A DNA stretch of 64,000 nucleotides, from the NCBI RefSeq assembly GCF_003855255.1, contig NZ_CP034072.1, positions 6,302,653 through 6,366,652 of the forward strand, in the 5' to 3' direction. The translations under genes were made by a program, and so were the position numbers. Source of the stretch: Mycolicibacterium nivoides. GTDB lineage: Bacteria; Actinomycetota; Actinomycetes; Mycobacteriales; Mycobacteriaceae. Shown one piece after another: positions 1 through 8,475 of the stretch; the first letter of the stretch is position 1, and each line of letters opens with the position of its first letter. Under the pieces are notes generated by a model. That model saw only the letters and a program-made list of their open reading frames with translations, made no database searches and was not told where the DNA came from.

Positions 1-481
1 CTCCGAGATCCACGCGGTGGCCGACGGCCCGGTGGTCGCGGTGCTCGACGGACTGAACGAGCAGGTCCCGGGTGTCGCGCCGAACGGCCTCACCCTCGCC
101 CAGTACGGCGGCAACCACATCGTGCAGGACATCGGCGACGGCAACTACGCCTTCTACGCGCACCTGCAACCGAACAGCCTCAAGGTCAAGCCCGGAGACA
201 AGCTCAGCGCCGGGCAGGTCATCGGCGCCTTGGGCAACTCCGGCAACTCCGATGCACCGCACCTGCACTTCCATGTGATGGACGGGCCGGATCCTTTGGC
301 GTCCAATGGCTTACCATTTACCTTCAAATCGTTCCGGCTCGATTCGCGGCTCACCTCGCTGGCCGCCGCCGATGCGCTGTTCGACGGCAAGCCGGCCGCG
401 CGGCAACCGGGCTTCGCCGAGCGCGACCAAACCGACGTCAGCCCACTGGTACTGGATGTGATGACATATGCGACGAGCTAG
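1..481 (+). CDS. M23-family metallopeptidase, C-terminal part (5' end outside window)
   Basis: The frame is open from base 2, so the start lies upstream. The visible part is the second half of a LytM/M23 fold: a glycine-rich strand region, the YAHL histidine, the turn VKPGDKLSAGQVIG, then GNS..PHLHFHV with the catalytic HxH pair. The first zinc ligands of the family (the HxxxD site) would be upstream. M23 enzymes cut peptidoglycan cross-links or act as degenerate scaffolds. About 60 residues beyond the HLHFH motif are not family-typical. The next gene overlaps by 14 bp, which suggests co-transcription. The substrate cannot be inferred. Confidence 0.8.
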   Translation, partial: SEIHAVADGPVVAVLDGLNEQVPGVAPNGLTLAQYGGNHIVQDIGDGNYAFYAHLQPNSLKVKPGDKLSAGQVIGALGNSGNSDAPHLHFHVMDGPDPLASNGLPFTFKSFRLDSRLTSLAAADALFDGKPAARQPGFAERDQTDVSPLVLDVMTYATS

Positions 482-833
482 CGGCGCGGCGTTCCTGGCC
501 GACCTGATCTGCGTGGTCGTGTTCTGCACCATCGGACGGCGCAGCCACGCCGAGGGTCTGACGGTGGCCGGGGTCGCCGAGACCGCGTGGCCGTTTCTCA
601 CCGGGACCGTGGTGGGCTGGTTGCTCTCGCGCGGCTGGCAGCGCCCGACATCGTTGGCACCCACCGGCCTCGTGGTGTGGGTCAGCACCGTCGTGGTCGG
701 CATGGTGCTGCGCAGATTCACCTCGGCCGGCGTCGCGGTCAGCTTCGTCATCGTCGCCTCGCTGGTGACCGCGGTGTTGCTGCTGGGCTGGCGCGGGGTG
801 CTGGCAGCCGTGCAGCGTCGTCAATCCGCCTGA
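468..833 (+). CDS. DUF3054 family small membrane protein
   Basis: A 121-residue protein with four predicted hydrophobic helices (about residues 7-23, 39-53, 63-81 and 87-113), matching the size and topology of DUF3054 proteins of actinobacteria. The ATG at 468 overlaps the end of the M23 gene by 14 bp, so the two are probably translated from one message. Its 3' end overlaps the convergent sensor kinase by 13 bp. No catalytic motif is visible and the function is unknown; a role with the neighbouring cell-wall peptidase is only a guess from position. Confidence 0.7.
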   Translation: MRRASGAAFLADLICVVVFCTIGRRSHAEGLTVAGVAETAWPFLTGTVVGWLLSRGWQRPTSLAPTGLVVWVSTVVVGMVLRRFTSAGVAVSFVIVASLVTAVLLLGWRGVLAAVQRRQSA

Positions 834-2167
834 GCCCCTTCGCCGGAGGCCGATACCGGCGCGGCCAGCGTCAAAACGGCGCGCAGACCGCCGAGCGGCC
901 CGTCGGACAACGTGATCTCGCCACCGTGCAACACAGCCTGCTGCGCCACCAGGGCCAGGCCCAGCCCGGATCCCCCCGCCATCGCGGTGCTGCCCCGGCG
1001 GAACCGGCCCAGAACGGTCCGGTGCTCCTCCACCGGTAGTCCGCGCCCGTTGTCGTCGACGGTGATCACGAGGTGCTCATCGCTGCGGTGGGCGGTCACC
1101 ACGATCCGGGTGGCCTCACCGTGGACGATGGCGTTGCGCACCAGGTTGTCCACGGCGATGCGCAGCCCGCCCGGCCAGCCCAGTACCAAGCCGACGTCAT
1201 CGGCAACCTGCACGTCGATCCGGACATGCTCGCTGCCCCGGGCGTTCTCCCTGACCACCCGGTCGAGCAGATCGGCGATGTCGATCAGTTCGCGGTCCTC
1301 GGCCTGGGCCAGTTCTCCCGAGGCCAGTTGGCCCAGCGCGGTGATGATGGCCTCCACGCGGCGCTGGGCCCGGGACAGGTCGGCGACCACTTCGTCGCGT
1401 TCGGATTCCGGCAGGTTGTGGATCCGCAACGTGTCCAGATCGGCGCGCATCGCGGTGAGCGGGGTGCGCAGTTCGTGCGCGGCATTGGCGGCGAAATCCT
1501 GTGCGGCCTGAAGGGAATTGGTGGTGGCGCGCTGCGCGGCGGCCAAGCGGGTGAGCATGCCCGCCATGGCCTCCGACAGGTCCTCGGCCTCCCGCACGCC
1601 GCGCACCTTCGGCATCGCCTCGGTGCCGCTGTCCAGTTTCGAGGTCTGCTCGGTGAGCTTGCGCAGCGGCCGGATGGCCGGCCCGGCCAACAGCCAGCCC
1701 AGCCCTCCGGCCACCAGAACGGTGGCCACACCGAATCCGGTGTAGAGCGGAATTCTGTTGGGACTCAACAAAATACTGTCCGCACGGATACCGATCGACA
1801 TCAGCACACCGCCGTGCTGGTCCACGTGGACGGTGCGCACCCGGTAGTCGACCCCGTTCACCTCGACGGTCTCGGTGCCCGGCGGCAGCGCCGGCAACTG
1901 GAAGCCCCGCTGGAACACCACCTGCCCGGTCGACCGCGACCGGCCGGTGGTCAGCACCCCGCGAGTGGGATCCTGAAGATGCTCGGGGCTGATGCTGGCG
2001 TCGACGATCGAATCGAGCCTGCGGTCCAACTGCGCGGAGTCGTTGTTGGCCAGCGCCACCGAGGTGAGGATGGTGAACACCGCGACCACCGCCGCCGCCG
2101 CCAGCGCCGAGGCCACGGCGACCCTGGTGCGCAATGACGCGGAGCGGATGAAGCCGAAGATCCGCAC
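821..2167 (-). CDS. PrrB-like sensor histidine kinase
   Basis: A 448-residue membrane histidine kinase. A first helix lies at about residues 15-40, a roughly 100-residue extracytoplasmic loop follows, a second helix at about 141-163, then HAMP, the HisKA box with the phospho-acceptor His231 in NAAHELRTPL, and an ATPase domain with N box (DNLVRNA), G1 (DDNGRGL) and G2 (GSGLGLAL). It resembles M. tuberculosis PrrB in layout and wording, so it is a paralogue or relative; I give no symbol because the locus differs. It lies 37 bp after its response regulator, downstream of a hemophore-type gene. The signal is unknown, but the context points to heme or the envelope. Confidence 0.85.
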   Translation of the reverse strand: MRIFGFIRSASLRTRVAVASALAAAAVVAVFTILTSVALANNDSAQLDRRLDSIVDASISPEHLQDPTRGVLTTGRSRSTGQVVFQRGFQLPALPPGTETVEVNGVDYRVRTVHVDQHGGVLMSIGIRADSILLSPNRIPLYTGFGVATVLVAGGLGWLLAGPAIRPLRKLTEQTSKLDSGTEAMPKVRGVREAEDLSEAMAGMLTRLAAAQRATTNSLQAAQDFAANAAHELRTPLTAMRADLDTLRIHNLPESERDEVVADLSRAQRRVEAIITALGQLASGELAQAEDRELIDIADLLDRVVRENARGSEHVRIDVQVADDVGLVLGWPGGLRIAVDNLVRNAIVHGEATRIVVTAHRSDEHLVITVDDNGRGLPVEEHRTVLGRFRRGSTAMAGGSGLGLALVAQQAVLHGGEITLSDGPLGGLRAVLTLAAPVSASGEGAQAD

Positions 2168-2204
2168 CTACTGCCTGTTCCTCACGGCACCCGTCACGCG
2201 GCCC

Positions 2205-2945
2205 TCACGCATCCTCCCGCAGCACGTAGCCGATGCCCCGGACGGTGTGGATGACGCGCGGCACATCGGGCCGCTCGAGCTTTCGCCGCAGATACGAGAT
2301 GAACACGTCGGCCACATTCGTGTCCACGTCGAAGTCGTATCCCCAGACCAGCTCGAGCAGCCGCTGCCGGGACAACACCACACCGGTGTTCTCCGCCAGC
2401 ACGGCCAGCAGGTCGAATTCCCGCTTGGTCAGGTCGACGCGATCGCCGCCGACGAACACCAGCCTGCGGGCGGTGTCGATGGTCAGCGCCCCGACGGTCA
2501 TGGTGTCCGACGGCCGATCGGCATGACTGGCCCGGCGCAACAGCGCGTTGAGCCGTGCCACGAGCTCGCCGAGGTCGAACGGTTTCGTCAGGTAATCGTC
2601 CGCGCCGGCTTCCAGTCCCGCGATGCGGTCGTTGACCGTGTCGCGGGCCGAGAGCACACAGATCGGGATCTCATTGCCCAATGCCCGCAAGGCGGTGACC
2701 ACAGCGACGCCGTCGAGCTCCGGCATCTGAACGTCGAGAACGAGCGCGTCGTGCGACTCGTTCGACAACAGGCGCAGTGCTTCCTTGCCGGACGCCGCGA
2801 CCCGGACGTCGAACCCCGAATGCCGCAATCCGCGGGCAACCGAAGTACGCACATCCGGGTCGTCGTCGACCATCAGCACCGTGCGGTTCACGCTCTCGAG
2901 CGTCACGTGTCCTTCGCCGCTGGCGGGGGTTGCTTCCACCCGCAC
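2205..2945 (-). CDS. PrrA-like OmpR/PhoB-family response regulator
   Basis: The receiver domain carries the acidic cluster VDDD, the phospho-acceptor Asp71 in LVLDVQMP and the Lys in LTKPF; a C-terminal winged helix ends in [10 protein letters not shown]. Wording is very close to mycobacterial PrrA. The outermost start is a GTG at 2945, only 4 bp after the upstream hemophore gene. An internal GTG at 2906 would give an N terminus more like PrrA and has a GAAGGA just upstream, so the true start is uncertain by 13 codons. It is expected to dimerise on direct repeats with 11-bp spacing; such a repeat lies at 4194-4215. Confidence 0.88.
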   Translation of the reverse strand: MRVEATPASGEGHVTLESVNRTVLMVDDDPDVRTSVARGLRHSGFDVRVAASGKEALRLLSNESHDALVLDVQMPELDGVAVVTALRALGNEIPICVLSARDTVNDRIAGLEAGADDYLTKPFDLGELVARLNALLRRASHADRPSDTMTVGALTIDTARRLVFVGGDRVDLTKREFDLLAVLAENTGVVLSRQRLLELVWGYDFDVDTNVADVFISYLRRKLERPDVPRVIHTVRGIGYVLREDA

Positions 2946-2949
2946 TCGG

Positions 2950-3333
2950 TTAGGGGATGGAAGGAGCCGGAGCTTCGCCGCAGCGGTTCTTCAGGTCTAC
3001 CAGCGGCTGGCGGATACCGGTCAGCTCCGCCTTCGTCTGCGGGTTCGCTTCCAGGTAGTCGTGCACCTTGGTGCGGACCTCTTCACGCGGCAGACCTTCC
3101 AGGCTGGTGAAGAAGTTGTTCACATCGGGATGCGTGAACAGGTACGCCGAGGTCGATGCCGAGACGCCCGAAGCCACGCCGGCCAGATCGGCCGCGCTGC
3201 AGTTGGGGGGGTTGTTCGCCGGGTCGTCGGCAAGCGCCGACGGGATGGCGCCGAACAGCATCGCACCGGCTACAGCGCCGGCGCCGGCCACGCCAGCTAC
3301 CACGCGCCGCGCATTTCGGGCCGAGAGCAACAT
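2950..3333 (-). CDS. Secreted hemophore-related protein (Rv0203-like), first copy
   Basis: A 127-residue exported protein with a signal peptide ending in PSALA-DD and a mature helical domain with one cysteine near each end ([15 protein letters not shown]), as in mycobacterial heme-binding Rv0203-type proteins. The Tyr and His of the heme face (SAYLFTHPD) are kept; the later family histidine before xxANP reads Tyr here. I chose the ATG at 3333 over a TTG at 3339 because AAGGAG sits 7 nt before the ATG. It is the first gene of a likely operon with the response regulator and kinase. Expected role: extracellular heme carriage; heme binding is inferred. Confidence 0.75.
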   Translation of the reverse strand: MLLSARNARRVVAGVAGAGAVAGAMLFGAIPSALADDPANNPPNCSAADLAGVASGVSASTSAYLFTHPDVNNFFTSLEGLPREEVRTKVHDYLEANPQTKAELTGIRQPLVDLKNRCGEAPAPSIP

Positions 3334-3502
3334 GGTCAAGCTCCTTCATCGGATGGGGTAGGCCGTAACCCCAATCGGTTATCGGCTCAAGAAAGCTAAG
3401 CAGAATCCTTGACGACTTTCCTGCCTTGCGCGCAAACCGGCTCTCCGGTCGGTGAACCCGCAGTTCAGCGGTACCACCTACGACGACGCGACGGCCGCCC
3501 GC

Positions 3503-4057
3503 CTAGCGCGTCGTAGCCGTGGCGGGGCCCGGAAGCGGACCGGAGCCCGCCGTCACCGACGACGGGCGCGACGATTGCGCAGGCACCGCGACACTGGGCA
3601 CCCCGACGTTCTGCGCCGAGGGCGCCCCGGCCGGCAAACCACTGGTAGGGGTGCCCTGCGATTGGGTGGCCTGCATCAGCCCCATCAGCTGCGGCAGGGT
3701 GACCGGCAACTTGCAGCGCGTGCCCAGGCTGGCCAGGGGCTGCTGCAACTGCTGGATGTCCTTGGCGGCCTGAGGGTTGGCATCGAAGTAGGTCTTGAGG
3801 GCCGCGATCGACTGCGCTCCACCCTGTTGCTGGCTGATCGTGGTCAGGGCCTGGTTGGTCTGTGGATGCGTGTCCAGATAGTTGCCGATATTGGTGGCCA
3901 CGCCGCCCGCGGTGCGGGCGACCTCGCTCGCGGCGCACGGATCGGTCGCAGCCGTAGCGGACGGGACCATGAGCGCGGCCACCACGGCGCCGCCGACGCC
4001 GGTCACCGCGAGAGCGGCGGCCAGACTGCGGCGCAATCCACCGTTGGTCGGTTGCAT
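3503..4057 (-). CDS. Secreted heme carrier, Rv0203 orthologue with extended tail
   Basis: A 184-residue protein with signal peptide (PSATA-A) and a mature domain closely matching Rv0203 as I remember it: DPCAASEVART, NYLDTHPQTNQ and a second cysteine in GTRCKLP. Rv0203 passes heme to MmpL3 and MmpL11. The Tyr/His pair of YLxxHP is present, but the histidine expected in the LKxHFxANP stretch is Tyr (LKTYFDANP). After about residue 130 there is a Pro/Ser/Ala/Gln-rich tail of roughly 50 residues absent from the M. tuberculosis protein. GGAG lies 6 nt before the ATG. Divergent from mmpL11, its probable partner. Confidence 0.85.
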   Translation of the reverse strand: MQPTNGGLRRSLAAALAVTGVGGAVVAALMVPSATAATDPCAASEVARTAGGVATNIGNYLDTHPQTNQALTTISQQQGGAQSIAALKTYFDANPQAAKDIQQLQQPLASLGTRCKLPVTLPQLMGLMQATQSQGTPTSGLPAGAPSAQNVGVPSVAVPAQSSRPSSVTAGSGPLPGPATATTR

Positions 4058-4193
4058 GGAGTACTCCTTCAGCGTGGGCCCCGGCGCACACGTCAGCCGG
4101 GGTCGTCCTTGGCTATGTCGCCGGACAGGGCGCTTCTGTTAGCAGCTCCGGGCCGGCGGCGTGCGCACAACGCTACGGATATCAGCTGTGAGA

Positions 4194-4215
4194 AGTCTCA
4201 GGGCGATCTCAGAAC
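4194..4215. promoter_or_regulatory. Tandem 11-bp direct repeat, candidate response-regulator box
   Basis: Two 11-mers in a row, AGTCTCAGGGC and GATCTCAGAAC, share the core TCTCAG at 4196 and 4207, exactly 11 bp apart. OmpR/PhoB-family regulators bind such head-to-tail repeats. The site lies in the 270-bp region between the divergent hemophore gene (start 4057) and mmpL11 (start 4328). The PrrA-like regulator encoded nearby is the obvious candidate, but this is inference. GAGAGCG and CGCTCTC arms also occur around 4221-4258. Confidence 0.4.
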
Positions 4216-4327
4216 CGGAAGAGAGCGAGCCACATTACACCGGTAGAGGTACGCTCTCGCTGGTACGAGCCAGGACACGCCCAGCCAGGTTGGGGGGAGA
4301 AAGCGGGGAAGTCGCATCCAGCAGTTC

Positions 4328-7186
4328 ATGATGCGCTTGAGCAGCTATCTGCGCAGATTCCGCTGGGCGGTTTTCGCGACTTGGTTGTTGCTTCTGGTGC
4401 CCTCGATCTACCTAGCGATCAACCAGTCGTCCAACCTGACCGGCGGCGGGTTCGACGTCGAAGGTTCGCAGTCGCTCCACGTCCAGCGGCAACTCGAGGA
4501 ACATTTCCCGGACCAGGGCGCGTCCCCGCTTGCCCTCATCGCCGCGCCCCGCGCCGACGCCTCGTTCCAGGACATGAACGCCGCGGTGGTGTGGCTGGAG
4601 AAGATCGCGGGCGAGGTGCCCAGCGTCAAGATCGTGCCGAATCCCCAACAGCCGGCCCCGCAGCCCGACCGGCCCTACGTCATCACCCTGCAACTGGACT
4701 TCAACAACACGGGCGCGGTCGATGTGGCCAAACAGCTGCGCCAGAAGGTCGGTGTGCACGGCGAAGAGCCCGGTGAGAGCGAGAACGGCAAGGTCAAGTT
4801 CTACGTCATCGGTCAGGGTGCACTCGGTGCGGCCGCGACACAGGCCACCAAGCACGACATCGCCGCGGCCGAGAAGTGGAACCTGCCGATCGTCTTGATC
4901 GTGCTGCTGGCGGTGTTCGGATCGCTGGCCGCCGCGGCGCTGCCGCTGGTGCTCGGCATCTGCACGGTCGTGGTGACCATGGGCCTGGTCTATCTGCTGT
5001 CGATGTACACGCAGATGAGCGTGTTCGTGACGTCGACGGTGTCGATGTTCGGTATCGCCCTGGCCATCGACTACTCCCTGTTCATCCTGATGCGCTACCG
5101 CGAGGAGCTGCGCGCCGGCCGTGACCCGGCCGATGCGGTCGACGCCGCGATGGCCACCTCCGGTCTGGCCGTGGCTCTGTCCGGCCTCACCGTGATCGCC
5201 TCGGTCACCGGCATCTACATCATCAACACCCCGGTGCTGGTGTCGATGGCCACCGGCGCGATCCTGGCCGTCGCGGTCGCCGTGCTGACCTCGACCACGA
5301 TGACCCCGGCCGTGCTGGCGACGTTCGGCAATGCGGCGGCCAAACGCTCGTCGTACCTGCACTGGTCCCGCCGCGCCGAGGCGACCCAGTCGCGGTTCTG
5401 GACCCGGTGGACCGGCGCGGTGATGCGACGGCCGTGGGCCTCGGCCGTCGCCGCGACGATCCTGTTGCTGACCCTGGCCGCACCGGCGTTCGGCATGGTG
5501 CTGGGCAACAGCATGCAGCGCCAGTTCGAGCCGACCCACGAGATCCGCGGCGGGGTCAACGCCGCCGCCGACGCGCTGGGTCCCGGAGCGCTGGGCCCGG
5601 TGCGAGTGCTGGTGACCTTCCCCGACGGCAACGCTGACGGCGCCAAGGGCACCGCCACGATCGACGCGGTGCGCCAGGAGATAACCCGGGCACCCAACGT
5701 GCAGACCGTGCAGCCGCCGGTGTTCGCCGACAACAACACCAGCGCGCTGCTGTCGGCCGTGCTGTCGGTGGACCCCGAGGACCTGGCCGCGCGCGAGTCC
5801 ATCGACTGGATGCGGGACAAACTGCCCCAGGCTGCGGGGCCGAATGCGCGCGTGGATGTGGGCGGTCCGACCGCGCTGATCAAGGACTTCGACGATCGGG
5901 TGTCCAGCACCCAGCCGCTGGTGTTCCTGTTCGTCGCGTTGATCGCCTTCGTGATGCTGCTGGTGTCGATCCGATCGGTGTTCCTGGCACTCAAGGGTGT
6001 CCTGATGACCGTGCTGTCGGTGGCCGCGGCATACGGCAGCCTCGTGGTGGTCTTCCAGTGGGGTTGGTTCGAGGGGCTGGGATTCGAGAAGATCAGCTCG
6101 CTCGACAGCACCGTTCCGCCGCTCGTGCTGGCGATGACCTTCGGCCTGTCGATGGACTACGAGATCTTTCTGCTCACCCGGATTCGGGAACGGTTCCTGC
6201 AGACCAACAGCACCCGCGACGCGGTCGCCTACGGCGTCAGCACGAGCGCACGCACCATCACCAGCGCCGCGCTGATCATGATCGCGGTGTTCATCGGTTT
6301 CGCTTTTGCCGGCATGCCGCTGGTGGCCCAGCTGGGTGTGGCGTGCGCGGTGGCCATCGCGGTCGACGCCACCGTCGTCCGGCTCATCCTGGTGCCCGCC
6401 CTGATGGCCATGTTCGACGAGTGGAACTGGTGGCTGCCGCACTGGCTGGACCGGCTGCTGCCCGAGGTGGATTTCGAAAAGCCTTTGCCGAAGGTCGAAG
6501 TCAACGATCTGGTGATCATTCCCGACGACATCTCCGCAATGGGTCCGAGCGGATCGGACCTGCGCATGATGGTGCGCACTGCCGCACGAATGAAAACCCT
6601 TGCTCCGCAAACGATCATCGTCACCGACCCGCTGGCTTTCAGCGGCTGCAGCAAGCCTTCCTCCCGGTTGGCGGCGCGGCGGCCCGGTGGCCCGAAGCGC
6701 TGCCCGGGAGTGCATCCGGTGACGATGTGGCGGGGCAGACTCTCGGTAGCCGTGGACGCCCTGGAGACCGAGGCCGACGCACAGCGCACGCCCATGGAAC
6801 GCCTGGGTCCGGTGGAGACCACGAATGTTCAACTGCCGACCGGTGATCGGCTGCAGATCCCGACCGGCGCCGAAACTCTGCGGCTCAAAAGTTATCTGAT
6901 CATGTGCCGGAACAGCACCAAGGACTATGAAGAGTTTGCTGATCTTGTCGATTCGGTAGAAACCGAGACTGCAGCTCTGGTGTTGTCGGGCATGGACCGG
7001 TATTACTGTGGGCAGAACCCGAAGAGCAGATGGGTGGCCACGCAGCTGGTGCGGCGGCTGGCCGACCCGCAGCCGTCCGATGAACACGACTTCGTGATGT
7101 CGGACCCGGATGCAGCTGCCGAATGGGAGAAGGTCAGGCAGCGCTGCCTGTCAGTTGCGGTAGCAATGCTGGAGGAGGCGAAGTGA
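4328..7186 (+). CDS. mmpL11: MmpL11, RND-family lipid transporter
   Basis: A 952-residue inner-membrane transporter with MmpL architecture: TM1 at about residues 12-32, a periplasmic domain, a TM2-6 block, a second TM and periplasmic domain, a TM8-12 block, and a cytoplasmic tail of about 220 residues. The two Asp-Tyr proton-relay motifs are visible (ALAIDYSLF and GLSMDYEIF). MmpL11 exports mycolic wax esters and related lipids and has been linked to heme uptake with Rv0203. Both the adjacent hemophore and the following Rv0201c-like gene match the M. tuberculosis mmpL11 neighbourhood. Stop and next start overlap as GTGA at 7183-7186. Confidence 0.93.
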   Translation: MMRLSSYLRRFRWAVFATWLLLLVPSIYLAINQSSNLTGGGFDVEGSQSLHVQRQLEEHFPDQGASPLALIAAPRADASFQDMNAAVVWLEKIAGEVPSVKIVPNPQQPAPQPDRPYVITLQLDFNNTGAVDVAKQLRQKVGVHGEEPGESENGKVKFYVIGQGALGAAATQATKHDIAAAEKWNLPIVLIVLLAVFGSLAAAALPLVLGICTVVVTMGLVYLLSMYTQMSVFVTSTVSMFGIALAIDYSLFILMRYREELRAGRDPADAVDAAMATSGLAVALSGLTVIASVTGIYIINTPVLVSMATGAILAVAVAVLTSTTMTPAVLATFGNAAAKRSSYLHWSRRAEATQSRFWTRWTGAVMRRPWASAVAATILLLTLAAPAFGMVLGNSMQRQFEPTHEIRGGVNAAADALGPGALGPVRVLVTFPDGNADGAKGTATIDAVRQEITRAPNVQTVQPPVFADNNTSALLSAVLSVDPEDLAARESIDWMRDKLPQAAGPNARVDVGGPTALIKDFDDRVSSTQPLVFLFVALIAFVMLLVSIRSVFLALKGVLMTVLSVAAAYGSLVVVFQWGWFEGLGFEKISSLDSTVPPLVLAMTFGLSMDYEIFLLTRIRERFLQTNSTRDAVAYGVSTSARTITSAALIMIAVFIGFAFAGMPLVAQLGVACAVAIAVDATVVRLILVPALMAMFDEWNWWLPHWLDRLLPEVDFEKPLPKVEVNDLVIIPDDISAMGPSGSDLRMMVRTAARMKTLAPQTIIVTDPLAFSGCSKPSSRLAARRPGGPKRCPGVHPVTMWRGRLSVAVDALETEADAQRTPMERLGPVETTNVQLPTGDRLQIPTGAETLRLKSYLIMCRNSTKDYEEFADLVDSVETETAALVLSGMDRYYCGQNPKSRWVATQLVRRLADPQPSDEHDFVMSDPDAAAEWEKVRQRCLSVAVAMLEEAK

Positions 7187-8046
7187 CGTTGGCCCCCGAC
7201 GTCCGGGAATCGAGGGATGCGCGGATGGCGCGCCGCGACGAGGTTCAGCCGGTTCAATCGTCTCCGCGACGTCCCCCGAGTCAGCGCACCCAGCCGCCCC
7301 AGGCGCAACGCACCTCGGCCCAGCGGACCACAACCGCACAACGGACGGCGGCCACCCCGCGCGCCGCCACCCCGCGGACTACGACGCCGCCCAGTTCAGC
7401 GCAACGCAGTTCCGCACAACGCCCCCAGAACGCGCCCGCCCAGGTACAACGGACACAGGAGCAACGCGCTCCCGTGCAGGACACCAAGGCACAGCGCACA
7501 CAGGGGCAGGGCACGCAGACACCACGCACACCGGTACAGCGCTCGCAGCAACCGGCGCAGCCGCGACAATCACGTCCGGCGAAGGCCGCACCGCCGCAGC
7601 GCCAACCCGCATTCGACGACCGGCCGGTCGAGTACTGGCCGACCGCCGCCATTCGCGCGGCATTGGAGACCGACGACATGGCGGTCTGGCAGCGCATCGT
7701 CGCTGCGATCAAGCGTGATCCTTACGGCCGCACCGCCCGCCAGGTCGAGGAAGTGCTGCAGACCGCGCGCCCCTACGGGGTGTCCAAGGCGCTGTCGGAG
7801 GTTCTGGTGCGCACCCGTGAGCACCTGGAGGCCACCGAGCGGGCCGAGGTGGCTCGCCAGATCCAGGCCATGCTGCGCCGGTCCGAGCTGCAGGCACCCG
7901 AGTTCGCTTCGCGCGTCGGGGTGTCCAACGAATCCTTCGCCGACTATCTGGAGGGCACCACCAGCCCGCCGGCCTCACTGCTGCTGCGCATGCAACGGCT
8001 CTCCGACCGGTTCGCCAAGCTCTCCGCACAGCGTTCCGCCAAATAG
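7183..8046 (+). CDS. Rv0201c-like protein with QRT-repeat linker and HTH-like C terminus
   Basis: The GTG at 7183 overlaps the mmpL11 stop and is preceded by GGAGGAGGCGAA, so translation is coupled. The 287-residue product has a basic start, then from about residue 22 to 140 a low-complexity stretch rich in Gln, Arg, Thr and Pro with many copies of AQRT, AQRS or VQRT, and finally a folded half. The last 45 residues (EFASRVGVSNESFADYLEG) look like a Cro/XRE-type helix-turn-helix. No signal peptide or membrane segment is seen, so it is cytoplasmic. It matches Rv0201c by position; the linker seems longer than in M. tuberculosis. Function unknown. Confidence 0.75.
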   Translation: MTLAPDVRESRDARMARRDEVQPVQSSPRRPPSQRTQPPQAQRTSAQRTTTAQRTAATPRAATPRTTTPPSSAQRSSAQRPQNAPAQVQRTQEQRAPVQDTKAQRTQGQGTQTPRTPVQRSQQPAQPRQSRPAKAAPPQRQPAFDDRPVEYWPTAAIRAALETDDMAVWQRIVAAIKRDPYGRTARQVEEVLQTARPYGVSKALSEVLVRTREHLEATERAEVARQIQAMLRRSELQAPEFASRVGVSNESFADYLEGTTSPPASLLLRMQRLSDRFAKLSAQRSAK

Positions 8047-8064
8047 CCAGGATTCTCCCGGTCC

Positions 8065-8475
8065 ATGACGTCCCAGTCGGCCGCGACGGTGCAACGCGTC
8101 CTGCGTGATACCCGGTCGGTCGCCATCGTCGGCGCCTCGGCCAACCCCGCGCGGGCCAGCCACGAGGTCTGGAAGTATCTGAAGGCGGCCACCGACTACA
8201 CGCTGTACCTGGTGAACCCGACGATCACCGAGGTCGACGGCACCCCCGTCTACCCCAGCCTGGCCGCGCTTCCCGAGGTACCGGATCTCGTCGACGTGTT
8301 CCGTCGCCGCGAAGAACTTCCGCACGTGCTCGCCGACACCATCGCGGTCGGAGCCAAGACGTTGTGGCTGCAACTGGGGTTGCGCGACGAGCAGGTGGCC
8401 CGCGACGGAGCCGCGGCAGGCCTCACGGTCATCCAGGACCTCTGCCTGAAGGTCGAGTACGCCCGCTTCGCCTAG
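8065..8475 (+). CDS. CoA-binding domain (YccU-like Rossmann) protein
   Basis: A 136-residue single-domain protein of the CoA-binding family. The early strand-loop VAIVGASANPARASHEVWKYL is the nucleotide-binding turn; VNPTITEVDGTPVYPSL and VDVFRRREELP follow the standard family order, ending in VIQDLCLKVEYARF. Members bind CoA but mostly lack a known reaction. It starts 18 bp after the Rv0201c-like gene and may be read through from mmpL11. Its stop overlaps the convergent pucR-type gene by 4 bp. Confidence 0.85.
   Translation: MTSQSAATVQRVLRDTRSVAIVGASANPARASHEVWKYLKAATDYTLYLVNPTITEVDGTPVYPSLAALPEVPDLVDVFRRREELPHVLADTIAVGAKTLWLQLGLRDEQVARDGAAAGLTVIQDLCLKVEYARFA

Noticed and set aside
821..2945. 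Calling the two-component genes prrA and prrB outright
   Set aside because: Similarity is strong, but the locus matches the mmpL11 region rather than the prrAB locus as I recall it, so paralogy is likely.
3334..3339. TTG start at 3339 for the first hemophore gene
   Set aside because: Only 3 bases separate it from GGAG; the ATG at 3333 has ideal spacing.
4412..7087. 891-codon open frame antisense to mmpL11
   Set aside because: It is the GC-rich shadow of mmpL11: His/Gly/Arg-heavy text with no domain, no ribosome site and lower-quality codon pattern.
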